Assembly: GCA_039621445.1 (NCBI GenBank)
Contig: CP154957.1
Span: 42,689,474 to 42,753,473 of the forward strand
Length of the DNA: 64,000 nucleotides
Direction of reading: 5' to 3'
DNA from: Euglena gracilis
Lineage: Eukaryota; Euglenida; Euglenophyceae; Euglenales
Shown here: positions 11,300-24,600 of the stretch, piece after piece
Position numbering within the stretch: position 1 is the stretch's first letter
Layout of the letters: every line of letters starts with the position of its first letter
Translations under genes and position numbers: made by a program
Notes under the pieces: model-generated
Database searches by the model: none
Told to the model about the DNA's origin: nothing
The model's input: the letters and a program-made list of their open reading frames with translations, nothing else

Positions 11300-12345
11300 C
11301 CTTGCGTGTCACAAAAAACGTGATGCGCGCAAATGCGCAAATGAACCACATCTGCTGTCGGTGTTTGACAGTTATGTTTCCATCACACCGTTCTTCTTTG
11401 TGCTTATTTGCGCATTTGCGCAAATAAACAAAGAACATGTTTGTTTGCGCATTTGCGCAAATGCGCGCATAAACATAATTTTTGTTTGTGCGCGCATTTG
11501 CGCCCATAAGCTTGCGCCGTCGACAAACAGTGTGACAAACCCACCAACTGGATGGCCCGTTGGACTGCGCACTCACAGCTCCTTTGTCATGCCGTTTATC
11601 GATGGCGTCAGTTCATGGGTACTAAAGCCCAATTCTTGGTGCGCACATTTGCGCAAATAAACACAATTTTGTCCTTCCAGCGTTGGGCTTCTTCCGCCGG
11701 GTTCTTTGCCATGCAACTGGTTGTCCGGATCCCGGGTATAAGCCGGGTGGGAGACACCCGTCCCCTTCAGTCCCTTCAATCCCTGTGGACCCCCATTTCC
11801 TCCCCCCTGTGCTTCCCTTGCCAAAAACCCCACACTTACCTTCCTTCCCCCGCGTCCTTCCCGCCGGCTTGGTCACACCACTCCCACACCCCCCCGGCAC
11901 CTCCTCCCGCGCTTTAACAAACATCCCAAAAACACCACACCAAGGCGCCGTAAACAACGCAGTCCGGCAAACACCCAGGACGCACACCGCCGGCAGGTCG
12001 GACACACCCGGGGACACAGCTGAAAGAAGCAACAAGGGCAGTAAAGTTCCGTTCCTATGGTGCTTTTTTGTGTTTTTTTCAGTATGGGCCGGCAAGATCC
12101 CGGGGGTTTCGACGTACAAAGTCCATTTTCAGACACCCCAAAACACCATTTTTTTTGCCAAAGTCCCCGGGGGTCTCACTGCCAAAAACATAATTTCGTT
12201 CATTTTTTGCACTCTCTTGTCAACGTGTTTTCAAATCCCCCTGACCTTCACAGCCGAAACAAAACAGAATCAAAAAAATCGAAAATTTGCGTAAATGCGC
12301 AAATAAAAAGAAAAAAGCTTAAATGCGAATTCGGCCGCCTGAGAA
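11300..12345. mobile_element. Family H remnant (right end) with GCGC micro-hairpins
   Basis: Ends at 12345 with GGCCGCCTGAG after TTAAATGCGAATTC, the inverted terminus of family H (compare 29,795-29,819). The flank also shares AAATCGAAAATTTGCG with the complete copy near 29,755. Upstream are repeated TTTGCGCAAAT/ATTTGCGC palindromes (11,330-11,345, 11,405-11,425, 11,442-11,470, 11,640-11,662). Positions 11,500-11,545 and 11,580-11,630 form a diverged inverted repeat around GTTTGTCGACGGC / GTTTATCGATGGC. No left terminus is seen. Confidence 0.5.
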
Positions 12346-12469
12346 ACAGTCTCACAGGAAAACCAATTCTCTTCACAGGGCAGGGGGTCTGACCAGGAAT
12401 TGCAAGTGAATTCACACTAACCTTGATGTTTTCACAAATCCAAAAATCAAAAATTGGTAAAATCTGACC

Positions 12470-12790
12470 CCCCCCCCAATCAGGGTCCCGCCGGGGCTGG
12501 AACTTGTCCTGTTCTGGGGTCCAGCCGGGCACCAAAAAATCGAAAATTGCAAAAAATGTCCAAAAAACTGCCATAAAATTGATTTATTCCATCCCAAATT
12601 TGCCCTGACCAGCCCCTTTGCGACCCACTTTCGCTCATTTTGACTCATTTTTGCACCCCTGAAAGCGAAAAATCCATTGCCATCCAGCCGCCCTTCAGGC
12701 AGTGAAAAAAAATGAACTCGTTGATGTGGGGAGAGGGTCCAGGGCTGGAAAAAGGCTGCTGGCTGGCTAGACAGCCTCCGGGTGGGTGGG
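12470..12790. repeat. Interspersed repeat, copy 1 (GGCTGCTGGCTGG family)
   Basis: Contains CCAAATTTGCCCTGACCAGC, a block of GCTCATTTT phrases, and ends in GCTGGAAAAAGGCTGCTGGC. Homologous over about 300 bp to 13,735-14,100 and 15,100-15,450. It lies 3' of the BCAT stop and contains no open frame of note. Confidence 0.75.
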
Positions 12791-12831
12791 GTCAAGTTTT
12801 CTGAAGCACGCCCGGATTCCAGAGGTTCAAA

Positions 12832-12837
12832 TTTATT
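12832..12837 (-). promoter_or_regulatory. Candidate polyadenylation signal of BCAT
   Basis: AATAAA on the minus strand about 265 bases after the BCAT stop codon. Its position suits a 3' UTR, but AATAAA is common by chance in this AT-rich DNA and no other poly(A) evidence exists. Confidence 0.3.
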
Positions 12838-13100
12838 GTCTGTGATTTGGGTCACTGTCCGAAAAGCCCCAGTAGTTCTTTACTTTTTTTTTTACATTTC
12901 CTCCAGTAAAGAAATGAAGCTGAGAAAGAGGAGTTTATGTTTCCACTATCAAAATTGTGTCTGCTGCACCATCTTTTATCAAATTTCCCCACACTTTCAG
13001 CGAGAAATGATTCCCGAATGCCTCTCTCAGGGGAGACACTGTGAACTGAAACTCCATCCCTGGCTGGGCATCATTGAATTGATCCAAGCAATGCTTAGCC

Positions 13101-13228
13101 TCAATCAACAACAATTGACCAAGGGTGGTTCCCCTTCTCTCCATATTGGATCGCCAAGATCTCATCCATAAGTTTCATAGCCAAAGAGTCCGATGCGGTT
13201 GAGGGCGTTGGAATGGAATAATCATTCC
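13101..13228 (-). CDS. BCAT: BCAT exon 10 (C-terminus and stop)
   Basis: Acceptor CTGGCAG; the first two bases complete a Gly codon begun in exon 9. Encodes NDYSIPTP through [13 protein letters not shown] and ends in TGA at 13101-13103. HPWS-V-V is the usual end of BCATs. Confidence 0.95.
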
Positions 13229-16200
13229 CTGCCAGGAAAATGGTTGAATTCTTCATTTCCGAAACACAACCAAATGAGTGCTTTTTAGTAAGAGCAAACA
13301 ATAATTTGCTGGAGTTTCACCTTCCGCATATTTTTTGGACCAACTTGCCTCCTTGCCTGGGCTGTGTTTGGATTGGCATAAAGAAAGGATGAGAAATGGC
13401 AAATTTGTGTTCTGAGAGGACTCGCCTCAGTTTTCCACGTCACACAGCTGCAGCAGAGCGAATTGACACACAACTCCACACACATACCCGCGCACACAAC
13501 ACCCTGCCTCCCTCCCTTCCTCACAAATGCGCAATACTCCCATTGAACAGTGTCCAAATTAGTGTCGCACGTGAACTGCTGGAACTAAAAGTGTAAACAA
13601 ATATGCATTCGAAAACCGAGAAGATACTTTTTCTGGCCCAGACAAGAAAACACGTATGGGGTATTGCAACAGAAGGCTGATTTGAGGTATTCCCGGAATG
13701 GCCCAGTGGTGTAAACGCCCCCATTTAGACCGACCTGGGGGAGTCCAGCTCAGAAAAATTGGGCTGGCTGGAAAAAGGCTGCTGACTGATCCCCCCCCCC
13801 CCCCCAGCTGGAGCTGGGCCCGACCCAGGGCCGAGCCGGGTGCCAAAAAAAAATTGCAATTGCAAAAATGTCCACAAAACTTATTTTTGACCCCAAATTT
13901 GCCCTGGCCAGCCCCTTTATGACCCATTTTCGCTCATTTTCGACCATTTTTTGCACCCCCAAAAATGAAAAATCCGTTACCACCCAGCTGCCCTTCGGTA
14001 ATAAATAAAACTCGTTGATGGGATGGAGTGGGTCCGGGGCTGGAAAAAGGCTGCTGGCTGGCTGGACCCCCCCCGGGGGTGGAATCAAATTTTCTTGACA
14101 ACGCCATGATAACGACCCCCTCCAGGAAATTCAGAAACAAACCGACCCTGGAGAGGGGAAAAATGTGTAAAACCGACCATCTCTCTTGCATCTGGTGCAC
14201 ACCAAAGCAAAATACAACAAAGCAGGAGGTCGCAGTGATCACAAAAGAAGAAATGCATTCAAGCTCTTCCCAGCGTCGACTTCTAGCTTAAAACTTGAAC
14301 AGATGGACTGTTGTTTATTGGGGGTGAACAACGAAACGGCAGTGGACGTAGGGAGCCAGTCGAGTTTCTTGTCCCATTTATACCAACCCCCCACCCCAGA
14401 ATTTCAAAAAAGATGAAAATGACATAGCGACTCGTCAGGACCAACAAGTGCGTGAGTGCGCGCTTTTGAGGGAGGCAGTTTCAGACCGCCGGGGGTGCCC
14501 ACTTATCAGGGCACTGCACACTAATTGCCAGTAATGGCATTTTGCCGTTTTCTGGACCACCCTGTTGTTCAAATTACTTCTTTCCTCACCGTATGATTTG
14601 GCATGAAAACAAATGGCAAACCTCTGTAATGGATTTTGGAGACTTGCGACATGATTGCTGCAGTTCCTGTGCCAAAGACTTCAAGGATCTGTGGGGGGGG
14701 ATAGAATCAAACCAGGTATTGGGAAAAATGATGGGAGCAACACACCCGTCCTTCCTGGTGAGCTTCGATGAAATCGTTGATTGTGTAGATGTCTTCCCGG
14801 ACCTTGCAACCAAACTGCAAAATTGAAGAAGACAGAAGAAGACTGTACAGCGTCCACAAAATCAAAACATCTGGGAGGCACTGGAAAATCACATTGGGGT
14901 CAGAGGTTTGTTTGGAAACGAGACTCACCCCTACAATCCCCCTTCCCCATCAGACCCTCTGCCCAAACCCGCCACCAGGTCACTCACCTCAAAAACACCT
15001 CTAAAGACACAAAATGCACAGCATTTCGATATTAATTATCAGACGGATTTAGACACTGAAGAGGTTGGCATCCACATCAGGGCGTCGCTTCAGGACTATC
15101 CAGGGGGGTCCAGTCCAGAGGCTCCAAAATGCTGGCTGGAAAAAAGCTCCTGGTTGGCCCTCCCCTCCCTCTCCCCCGATGGGGTCTCCCAGCTGGAACT
15201 GGGCCCAAATCAGGGTCGAACTGGGTGCCAAAAAAAAATCAACTGCAAAAATGCCCAAGAAACTGCCAATTGCAAAAAAAGATTCCTTTACCCAAAATTT
15301 GCCCTGGCCGCTCCACCATTTTTTACGACTTTTTTGTCCCTGTTTTGCACTCCTGAAAAAGTTAAAAATACGTCACTGTCCACCGAAATTCAGACGGCTG
15401 CAAAATAAATAAAACTCGTCGTTGAATGGGGGGGTCTGGGGCTGGAAAAAGACTACTGGCAAGCAGGCAAGGACAATCATCCCCGGTTTTTGGTCTCCGG
15501 TGGGACCCGGTGGGATCCGGTGGGATCCGGTGAGATCCGGTGGGGTTCCGGTGGGTTGCCTTGGGGGGGGGGGGGGGGGAAAAAAACACATGAACAAGGT
15601 CAGGCTCTTGGCCTCTTTTGTTTGTCCCATATGAGTCACCTTTTGGCTCTGTTTAATGGGCCCATCCAGGTGCTCAGGATCTTTTGCCCCGTCGCCACAT
15701 GGGATCACCACATGATGTGATGTACTCATTGCTCACCCTGGGGTCGTCGGTTTCATCCACCCCAATGGCCACCAAATATTTGTCATCGCAAATCATGTCC
15801 TGCAAATCATGTCCTGGGGCTGCCGCACACTGCGTGGCACCGCATGACAGGAAGCAGGTACAACATTTAATAACTGAATGAGAGAAAAACACCCGCAAAA
15901 GTACCCATCGATTGTCAAATTGCAATAAAAAGGCATTTTGAGCGAATTTCGTCAATTTTTGGTGTTTTTGGTCCAAATCACCTGGTTTCGCCACCAGATC
16001 ATACCCAAAATGTCCCAATGGTCACCGAATCTGTGCAAGTGGCCACAAAATGGCCAAAAATGGCCAAAAAGGGGCAAAAGGTGGATAAAAGCAGTCAGAA
16101 GTGGCCTAAAATGGACAGAAATATGCAAAAATAGCCAGAAGCAGCCAAAAGTTGGTGTAAATGAAGCAAAAATGCATTCAAACAGCCAAAAGTGGTCTAA

Positions 16201-19200
16201 ATTACCAAATGCAGCCCAAAAATGGCTAAAAATGGACAAAAGTGGTCCAGAATGGCCAAAAAATAATGGCCAAAAGGGCCAAAAGCTGCTGATTTGCAGG
16301 AAACCAGACAAAAAAGAATGTAAATCAACTACAGATGAGGTACTGGTGGAAATTTGTGAAAATTGCACACTCGGAAATGATTCTCCTCACGCGGGCCATG
16401 AATCCAAGAAGAAAAATCTGTGCATGGAAAAAAATCTCCGGTGGGATCTGGTGGGATCCAGTGGGATCCGGTGGGAACCCACTAGTCAAATGGTCAAAAA
16501 ATCCCCGGTGGGATCCAGTGGGATCCGGTGGGATCCGGTGGGATCCGGCGGGATCCGGTGGCTGTCCTTGCCTGCTGGCAAGAACAAGGCTGCTGGGTGG
16601 AAAAGGTTGCTGGCTGGCTGGACCCCCCGGCGGGTATGGGGTGCCTCAGGGTATCAAATGAGCGGGGAGGGGGAGGGGGTGGGTCGGACCCCCCTGTGCA
16701 AAGTTTTTTTTCGGTGTACAGCGCCAGAAAAAAAATTGGGGCCTTGAAACAGCCCCAAAAATCCCGTTTTAGCCCTTTTTAAAAAAATAGTAAAATCATA
16801 CACCAAATTTTTCATCTTTTCCAGCACAAAGCACTGGAAAATTTAAAAAATTTGGGGGTTCCTGGACTCCCCCATTGGCAAGCACCTATAATTGACCCCT
16901 AGATTTTCGCCATTTTTGGCCATTTTCGGCCATTTTCGGCCATTTTCGGCCATTTTCGGCCATTGTCGGCCATTTTCGGCCATTTTCGTATATTTTATAT
17001 ATATAAATTATTTTATTTTTTTCCTATAGGTGGGGGGTAAAGCTGCCTTAAAATTATTTCATGCCAACAATACATTTTGATCATTCAGTCAATATGAAAG
17101 CAGTCATGACAAGCTAACGCATCCAAGGAGGTCCATTTGGAATGGGTGTTCAGGGATTCAAGAGGTCAAAGAGTTTTTTGTTTGTCCAATATCTGCATCT
17201 TGTCCAGCATCTGCATCTTGTGCAGCATCTGCATCTTGTCCAGGGTCTACATCTTGTCCAGTGTCTGCATCTTGTTCAGCATCTGCTTCTTGTCCAGCAT
17301 CTGCATCTCATACAGCATCTGCATCTTGTCCAGTGTCGACATCTTGTTCAGTCTGCATCTTGTTCAGCATCTGCATCCATTGCATCTTGTCCAATATCTG
17401 TAACCACTGCATCCACTGGCTCCCAACCTAGCAAAATGACCACAGAAACCCAAAAAAAATGCCCACAAAAACCCTAAAATTGACCGCAAAAAGCCCCAAA
17501 AAGCAATCAAAATGACCTAAAATTGCTTCAAATAACCTAAACTTGCCCAAAAACGCCAACATTGTGAAAAATTACCCTGAATCACCAAAATGGCCCAAAA
17601 GCCATAAAATGTGCTCATATTGAGCCAATTTGGCCCAATATTTGCCAAATCAGTGCAAAATATTTCCAAAATTAGCAAAAATTGATCCAAAATGGCCAAC
17701 ATGGGAGTAATATTGGAAATTTGTGGAGAAATTATTCCAAAAATGGGTTTAATTCTTCAAAATATACAAAAAAAATGCCAGCATCGCCCTTGTCACCAAT
17801 TTTTTTCTGAAATGCCATCAAAATATCAGCTTTGGCCCAAATAACCCTTTCGGAGGTGGTTGAGCAGCATGTGTTGCAGGGCCAGGAATAATAACAAAAG
17901 AAGAGAGGCTGCACAGAGACAAGAATCAGTCGCAGTGAAAATTGCCCCTCAGGAAAAAAAAACTGTTAAGGAAAAGAAATTCGAAAAAATTTGCAAGAAT
18001 TTTTTTCTCATTTTCAGCCATTTTCGGCCATTTTCGGCCATTTTCGGCCATTTTCGGCCATTTTCGGGACTCCCACCTATAGAGCCCAAAATTTCATTTT
18101 CGGCCATTTTCGGCCATTTTCGGCCCGAAGGGAGGAGGGGGGAGTGGTCTGGACCCCCTCCCCCCTGGGGGGAGGGCCTCCCTTCCCCCCTCTCCGCAAA
18201 ACCACCCCCCCACTTGATACTCTGGGGCGCCCTGACCCACAATTTTTCCCGGTTTGGGGGGGGGGGGTCGAAAATCTATTTTTTTTCAAAATATCTCGAG
18301 AATGAAGCAAAATCAAAGGACAGAATGAAGTGAAAGAAGCCCTTGGAAAATCAATGAAAGAAAAAATTAACAAAACCCTTGGAATGCCTGTCCAACCATG
18401 GTTGCTATTTTCCCCATCACTTCGTGTGGCCCAAATTACGGCCACTTTTCAGGCAATTGTGGCCCATTTGGGGGGCAATTTTGGGCTGGCAATTAGGGGT
18501 CAGAATATCGACGTTTCAAATGGACTTTTGATTCCCCCGTAACTCCATGGCTAACCCGGGTTATAGCCATTCTAAAGCGATCCGACTCGAAATAACGTGC
18601 ATTTGGCCTGTTTTGACTCAGCAATTTTTGGGCCATTTTGGGGTCCAAAAATCAAATTCTTCAACAATCTCCAAAATGGTGATGAAACAAAAAAATTGGC
18701 CTTGGGGACCCTCTTAGGCGGCCTAACTCGCATTTAGCTTTGAACATGACTGTACCCCAGGGCCTGGGGACGAAGCCAACGACTTGGGACTCCACAATCT
18801 ACGGGCACAGCGCTCCCGGGCCCAATGTGCATAAACACAAAGCGCCGGGTGATGAAACGAGGGGACTGCGCAGTTGCACTTTGGCAAAACGATTTTCTTC
18901 ATTACAAAAAAAAAACGCTTTGCACTTTGGCGCAAATTTGTTACTTTTTTTGCAATTCAACATGTGAGTGACCATTGCCTTACTTGCACAATAATAACTA
19001 AATATGTGTCAACATGTGTTTCCATTGCGCCAAAGCGCAATGGGCAGGCTTATGAATAATGGAAATTTAAGAGGTACCTAGCGCCAAAGCGCATTGTAAA
19101 TACAATTTTTTATAATTTTTAATAGCGTGGGTGTTGTGCCGAAGGGCAATATAACTGCTTGAAACTTATCTCGCAACGGTAGGAGAGAACGGCCTGGTAT

Positions 19201-21572
19201 GAATGGCCTTGGCTAGAGTATGAACACCAGAAGGGATAAAATGCAAAAATGCAGGACAGGGGGGGGGGGGCGGAAGCCTACTCTCGGTCACACTGCATTA
19301 GAATTGGTCAACGTTGCGCTTCGGCGCAACGTTGACCCAACGGCGCAACGCACCCACACTGCTTTTACAGTTTTAAAATTGTATTTCTATTGCGCTTTGG
19401 CGTAATATAACTCTCAATTTTTCATTCTACATAAGCCTGCCCATTGCGCTTTGGCGCAATGGGCACCAATTTTCAATTTCTTATTTTTGAGTAAGCACCT
19501 CATCACTGGAAGCATCTCATTACCAGAGCGGACAGACATAAAGTGGAGGGAAACCTTGCCTGGGACAGGAAACCAACCTCCTGGTGTGTGAATGCAACCA
19601 CCAACTTCTTCATACCCAGATGTCTCTTGTCCTGGGCATTGTGAGCCCAACTGCCAGTGCCGGAGGTTCCTCCCACTTGCTGAGCAGTTAAGCATGCCTG
19701 AGGGGCCCTTCTTTTTGGCCAAATTTTGAAAATCGAAAATTTCTGTTTGGAAAAGAACAATACCAGATAAACCCTGGGAATCACAGCCGAGGAATCAGTT
19801 TTGGGCGTCGAAAAGGTGTTTTAGCTCCCCACGTTTTTGATCTAGTGTTCATGAATTTTTCATGCTTTTTGGGATGCATATTTTTTACCACTGAATAAAT
19901 GAAAATTCGCACACATTATGCTGCAGTTTTTGTCCTCGGCCGTCGGCCCAGTGGCCAGGCCAGGCCTGCCTGGCAGCCCGTCGGTCCGGCCCAGCCTGGC
20001 CCGCTTCCGGTTAGGGGCCCAGCAGCCCAGCCCGGCCCAGCTGGCCCAGCGACCCAGCCCGGCAGCAACGTCAGGGGCAGGGTTCGATATAAAGGCAAGT
20101 GAGAGGAGTGTTGGTTGGACCCCCCCCAGTCCATGGGAGGCACCTCCTTGAACAAGGGAACCGTTTTTCGGCCTGGCACGAAACGCTGGGCCAAAAAAAA
20201 CTCGCTTTAAAAATCGGCTGAGAAATGCCACTTTGCGCACTGCTTGGCCCAAAATTTGTCAAACATACCAAAAATCCAAAGCGCCAGGAGAACCAGAAGG
20301 AAAAAAAATCTCTTTTGGGGAGTCCTGGGCACCCCCCCCCCACGGTCGCTCTGGACATGTGTCCGACCCCATCCCCCTGCGAGGGGGGGGGGGGTGCTGA
20401 ATGGGTTTTTTTCGGAGTGACTGGCTGGCTTTTGGCTCCGGAACCCCCCAGGGGGTGGGGTCGGCCAACAATGGCCAAGTGGCCAAAATGACCCCCCATT
20501 GTCCATGTCTCGCTTTTAAAAAATGCCCAACTGGTTTTGAAAAGCGGAAAATGACCCCCACCTGTCTGGTGCAACCTCAAGCATGCTGGACCCTCCTCTC
20601 CGTTCAAGGGGGGGCATCCCAGGGGGCCAGGGGGTGCAGGGCCCCAGAATGAAGCAGAAAAGCACACCTCCCGGAGGAGTTGTAGCGTGGTGTCACGGGT
20701 GACGCCAGGCAAGACTGTCCCTTCTGACAAGGGGGCAGTAATGACCTCCTTCTCCCCTGTAAGAAGGGATTTGATCAGAACAACTGTTGCTCCCAAGCTT
20801 CAGAAAATAATGCACAGCAAATCCACAAAAAAAATGAAACCATTCAACAAAACCATTTGGATGAAATAATAACTGGTGAAATTATAATATTATAATACTA
20901 TAATCATCATGCCCACAATGATGCAAAAAAACACAAATTGTCAAAGAAAAAATTTTCAATTATGAAGCAATTTTGTATCATTTCGATTTTTTTTTAAAAT
21001 AATCCCTCCAAAAATAATACTTTTTTCTTCGTTCTGGGGTGAAAAAAGAAATTCTATAATTTTTGAATTTTCTTCCACTTAGCATTCTCTGGAACCTTGT
21101 CGCACCAGACATTTGGCTGAATCACCTGCGCCAACTTCATTTCCAGTCGACTCCCCCCCTTCCCGAATGGCTTGGGAAGTGTGGCCAGAAAAAAATTGTA
21201 GGTGGAGTTAAGAACATTGCGCAAAAACAAAAGATTTTCGGCGCCTTTGTCATTTGGAGTGTCACCAGGGACAAAGCACCAAAGGAGATATTTCCTCCTT
21301 TGGTGGAACCAGAAAATGGTGATATTTGGCCTGGAGCATATGCTCCCCATTGGTTTGTTGTTGCACTGAATAAAAAGCTTGCACTACGTTTGGTGGGAAA
21401 ATGATTTTAAAAAACGAGAGGGAAATTAGGAAACAGTGATGCACGGACACACATGCACACACACACACACACACATGCGCGCGCACACGTCTTTGGTCGA
21501 CATTGTGAATTGCTGTGTTTGATGAAATCAAAAGATGAGAGGGAAAATAAGAAGGGGGTGAAAAACAGGCGG

Positions 21573-21604
<32 letters not shown>

Positions 21605-21620
21605 ACACACGGACACACAC

Positions 21621-21686
<66 letters not shown>

Positions 21687-24600
21687 ACACACCAGTACGG
21701 GTCTTCCAATAAACCATAAAATTCATACTCCCCACCTCCGTGATCACCCCATCATTTAGCCACAAGAGCTGAGAATACCCAGCTTTCGCTGCTTCAACTT
21801 GTGGCAGGATAGTTGGTCCATAATTGCTGCAGTGTGAGAAATGCCTCAAGCATTGCTGTTTTCCTTTACAGAAATAAAACACCATATCATTAAAAATTGA
21901 AAACACCACAATGTACATAGGCAAAAAATATATATTTTTAAAAAAAATATTTTTCCGCGTTTGGCACAAAAGCTCTTTTAACACCGGGGGGGGTTAAGAT
22001 ACCACACACACCCAACCCAGGGACCCCCCAGGCACCTGCAGTCAAACCAACGATTTGCCATGATTTGGCCATTCTGACCTATAGATGGGAGTCCACGTTG
22101 CCAAAGAAGGTTTTTTCAACATTTTATATCTTTTTGTTTGTTTTAAGCTTTCAATTGTTATTCTGGGCACTATCCTCTCCCACTCAGAAAATCTCCTGTT
22201 CGACGCATGTGGGATAAAATGGAGCTCCCACACTTACGTGTGGGATGCTGTGGGAGGTAAACCCCTCTTCCACAATAGGGCCCGGGTCTCTATTTTTGAG
22301 TCTGCTGAAAACCTCCAGGGGGGGTCTTACTTATAGGGTTGTCTTATTTTGGGTTTCTTTTGGCAGACTCTGGCCTACTCTCGGTCACGCTGCGTTAGAA
22401 TTGGTCAATGTTGCGCTCCGGCCGGGGTTTTTCTTAAAGACCCGGGGGGAGGGGGGTGCTGGCTAGCCAATCGGCTGTACACTGGAAAAAATGGACTAGC
22501 TAGCCCGCCCGGGGGGGGGGGGGGGGGTCCGGGGGGTCCCCCCAACTGGAAAAAATTTTTCCTCTGGCGCCGCGCGCCGGAGGTGGAAATGAGGTTTTTT
22601 AATAGGTTTTTGGCTGATTTTGTTCCAAAAACCCCCAAAAATGGCCAAAAACGGGCATTGGGCCATTTTTGGGGGTCTCAAAAAATATTTCCAGGGCCGG
22701 TCACTGGGAAAAAAAAATCCACTAGCAAGCCCTGCTAGCAGACCCCCCCCCCAGGGGGGTCTGCTAGAAATCCCACTAACCAGATTTGGACAAGCTGCAG
22801 TCCAGCCGCCCCCCCCCCCGGGAGGGGAGGGGGGTACTGCAATCCCTTAAGCAGAAGCCTGGCTTCGGCGCAACGTTGACCCAACGGCGCAACGCACCCA
22901 CACTGCTTTTACAGTTTTAAAATTGTATTTCTATTGCGCTTTGGCGAATATAACTCTCAATTTTCATTCTACATAAGCCGGCCCATTGCGCTTTGGCGCA
23001 ATGGGCACCAATTTTCAATTTCTTATTTTTGAGTAAGCACCTCATCACTGGAAGCATCTCATTACCAGAGCGGACAGACATAAAGTGGAGGGAAACCTTG
23101 CCTGGGACAGGAAACCAACCTCCTGGTGTGTGAATGCAACCACCAACTTCTTCATACCCAGATGTCTCTTGTCCTGGGCGTTGTGAGCCCAACTGCCAGT
23201 GCCGGAGGTTCCTCCCACTTGCTGAGCAGTTAAGCATGCCTGAGGGGCCCTTCTTTTTGGCCAAATTTTGAAAATCGAAAATTTCTGTTTGGAAAAGAAC
23301 AATACCAGATAAATCCTGGGAATCACAGCCGAGGAATCAGTTTTGGGCGTCGAAAAGGTGTTTTAGCTCCCCACGTTTTTGATCTAGTGTTCATGAATTT
23401 TTCATGCTTTTTGGGATGCATATTTTTTACCACTGAATAAATGAAAATTCGCACACATTATGCTGCAATTTTTGTCCTCGGCCGTCGGCCCAGTGGCCAG
23501 GCCAGGCCTGCCTGGCAGCCCGTCGGTCCGGCCCAGCCTGGCCCGCTTCCGGTTAGGGGCCCAGCAGCCCAGCCCGGCCCAGCTGGCCCAGGGACCCACT
23601 TTTCCCCGAAAATGGCCCAAAAATCGCAAAAAAAAATGCCAAAAAATAGCACCTTTTCAAAAAATTTCTGCGCTGAAAAGTATACCCACCGGCCCTGGGG
23701 GGACACCCGGGGGGGGGGGGGGGGGGGGGGGGCTCGGCCGGACCCACCCAACCTCCCCCCCTGGGGGTCCACAACTGAAAAACCCCTGGTGTGGGATACA
23801 GATACAGCATGTGGCAGGGGTGGGGGGTGGAAGTACTGTGGGGTGGGGTGCTGTGGGGGCAGGCTGTTTTTTCACCAACCCCGGGGAGGGAGGGGGGGGG
23901 TCCGAGGTGCCTGTGAGTGCCTGCCCAGGCAGGCACTACCCCCCAGGGGGGGGTCAGATTTCGGCCTGTTGCCAGGCACATTCCCTTGAAAAGAGGCCAT
24001 TTTTGGCTCCCTGGCGCCTTCAGCGCCGGGTCTGTGCTAGGGCATTTTTGGCCGTGTGCCCTACCCCCCCCCCCGGGGGGGGGGTAGGATCGGGAGTGCC
24101 TTGGAGTGCCTGCACAGGCAGACACCCGGGTTAGGGTCGGCACCCGACTAAAATACGGCCTGTGTGGGGGCTATACTTTATGCCAACACTCCTATTTGAA
24201 GAAACTCCCAATCAAAAAAGAAGATTTTGCAAGAACCCTCAATTTTGAATGGAAAAAAAATAATATGCTTGAGTGTATCCTTATTCAGAGTGTGAACACC
24301 AAAGCCACCGCAGTTTTGGCTTCATACAAATCCAAAAATCCAAATTAAATGCCAAAATGTACATTTAAATTCAAATTGAAAATTTATGCCGAATTTTGGC
24401 TCCATTTTTGTGATTCAAATCAGGCCTAACTGCCAAATTGCCCAGTTTCAGCCAGAAAACCCTCGAAAAAGATGACGCAAGAACAGCAGAAAAAAAAAAC
24501 GCAAATGGTCCAAAAACGAGGAATTTTTCATTGTCAAAAATTCCAGAAAAAAATTCAAAAAATTACTGGGGAAAAAACCGCAAAAACAACACAAAAATAG

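Noticed and set aside
11622-12119. 165-codon minus frame
   Set aside because: Open frames on both strands, inside a decayed family H region, with no recognisable domain.
12935-13165. 76-codon minus frame overlapping the last BCAT exon
   Set aside because: Different frame from the confirmed exon and lies mostly in the 3' untranslated region; no homology recognised.
16911-17000. CATTTTCGGC array as a telomere-like sequence
   Set aside because: Interstitial, not G-rich in the usual telomere sense, and repeated at a second interstitial site.
17142-17477. 111-codon frame of HLVQ repeats
   Set aside because: Product of an 18-bp minisatellite; two frames are equally open, and it lies in a BCAT intron.
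20071-20667. Rest of the 241-codon minus frame after BCAT exon 7
   Set aside because: Beyond the GTGTGC donor the translation loses all similarity to BCAT, and exon 8 continues the protein exactly; this is intron.
21054-21404. Frames at intron 6 as an extra BCAT exon
   Set aside because: Exons 6 and 7 join directly in phase and match the family without a gap, so nothing is missing there.
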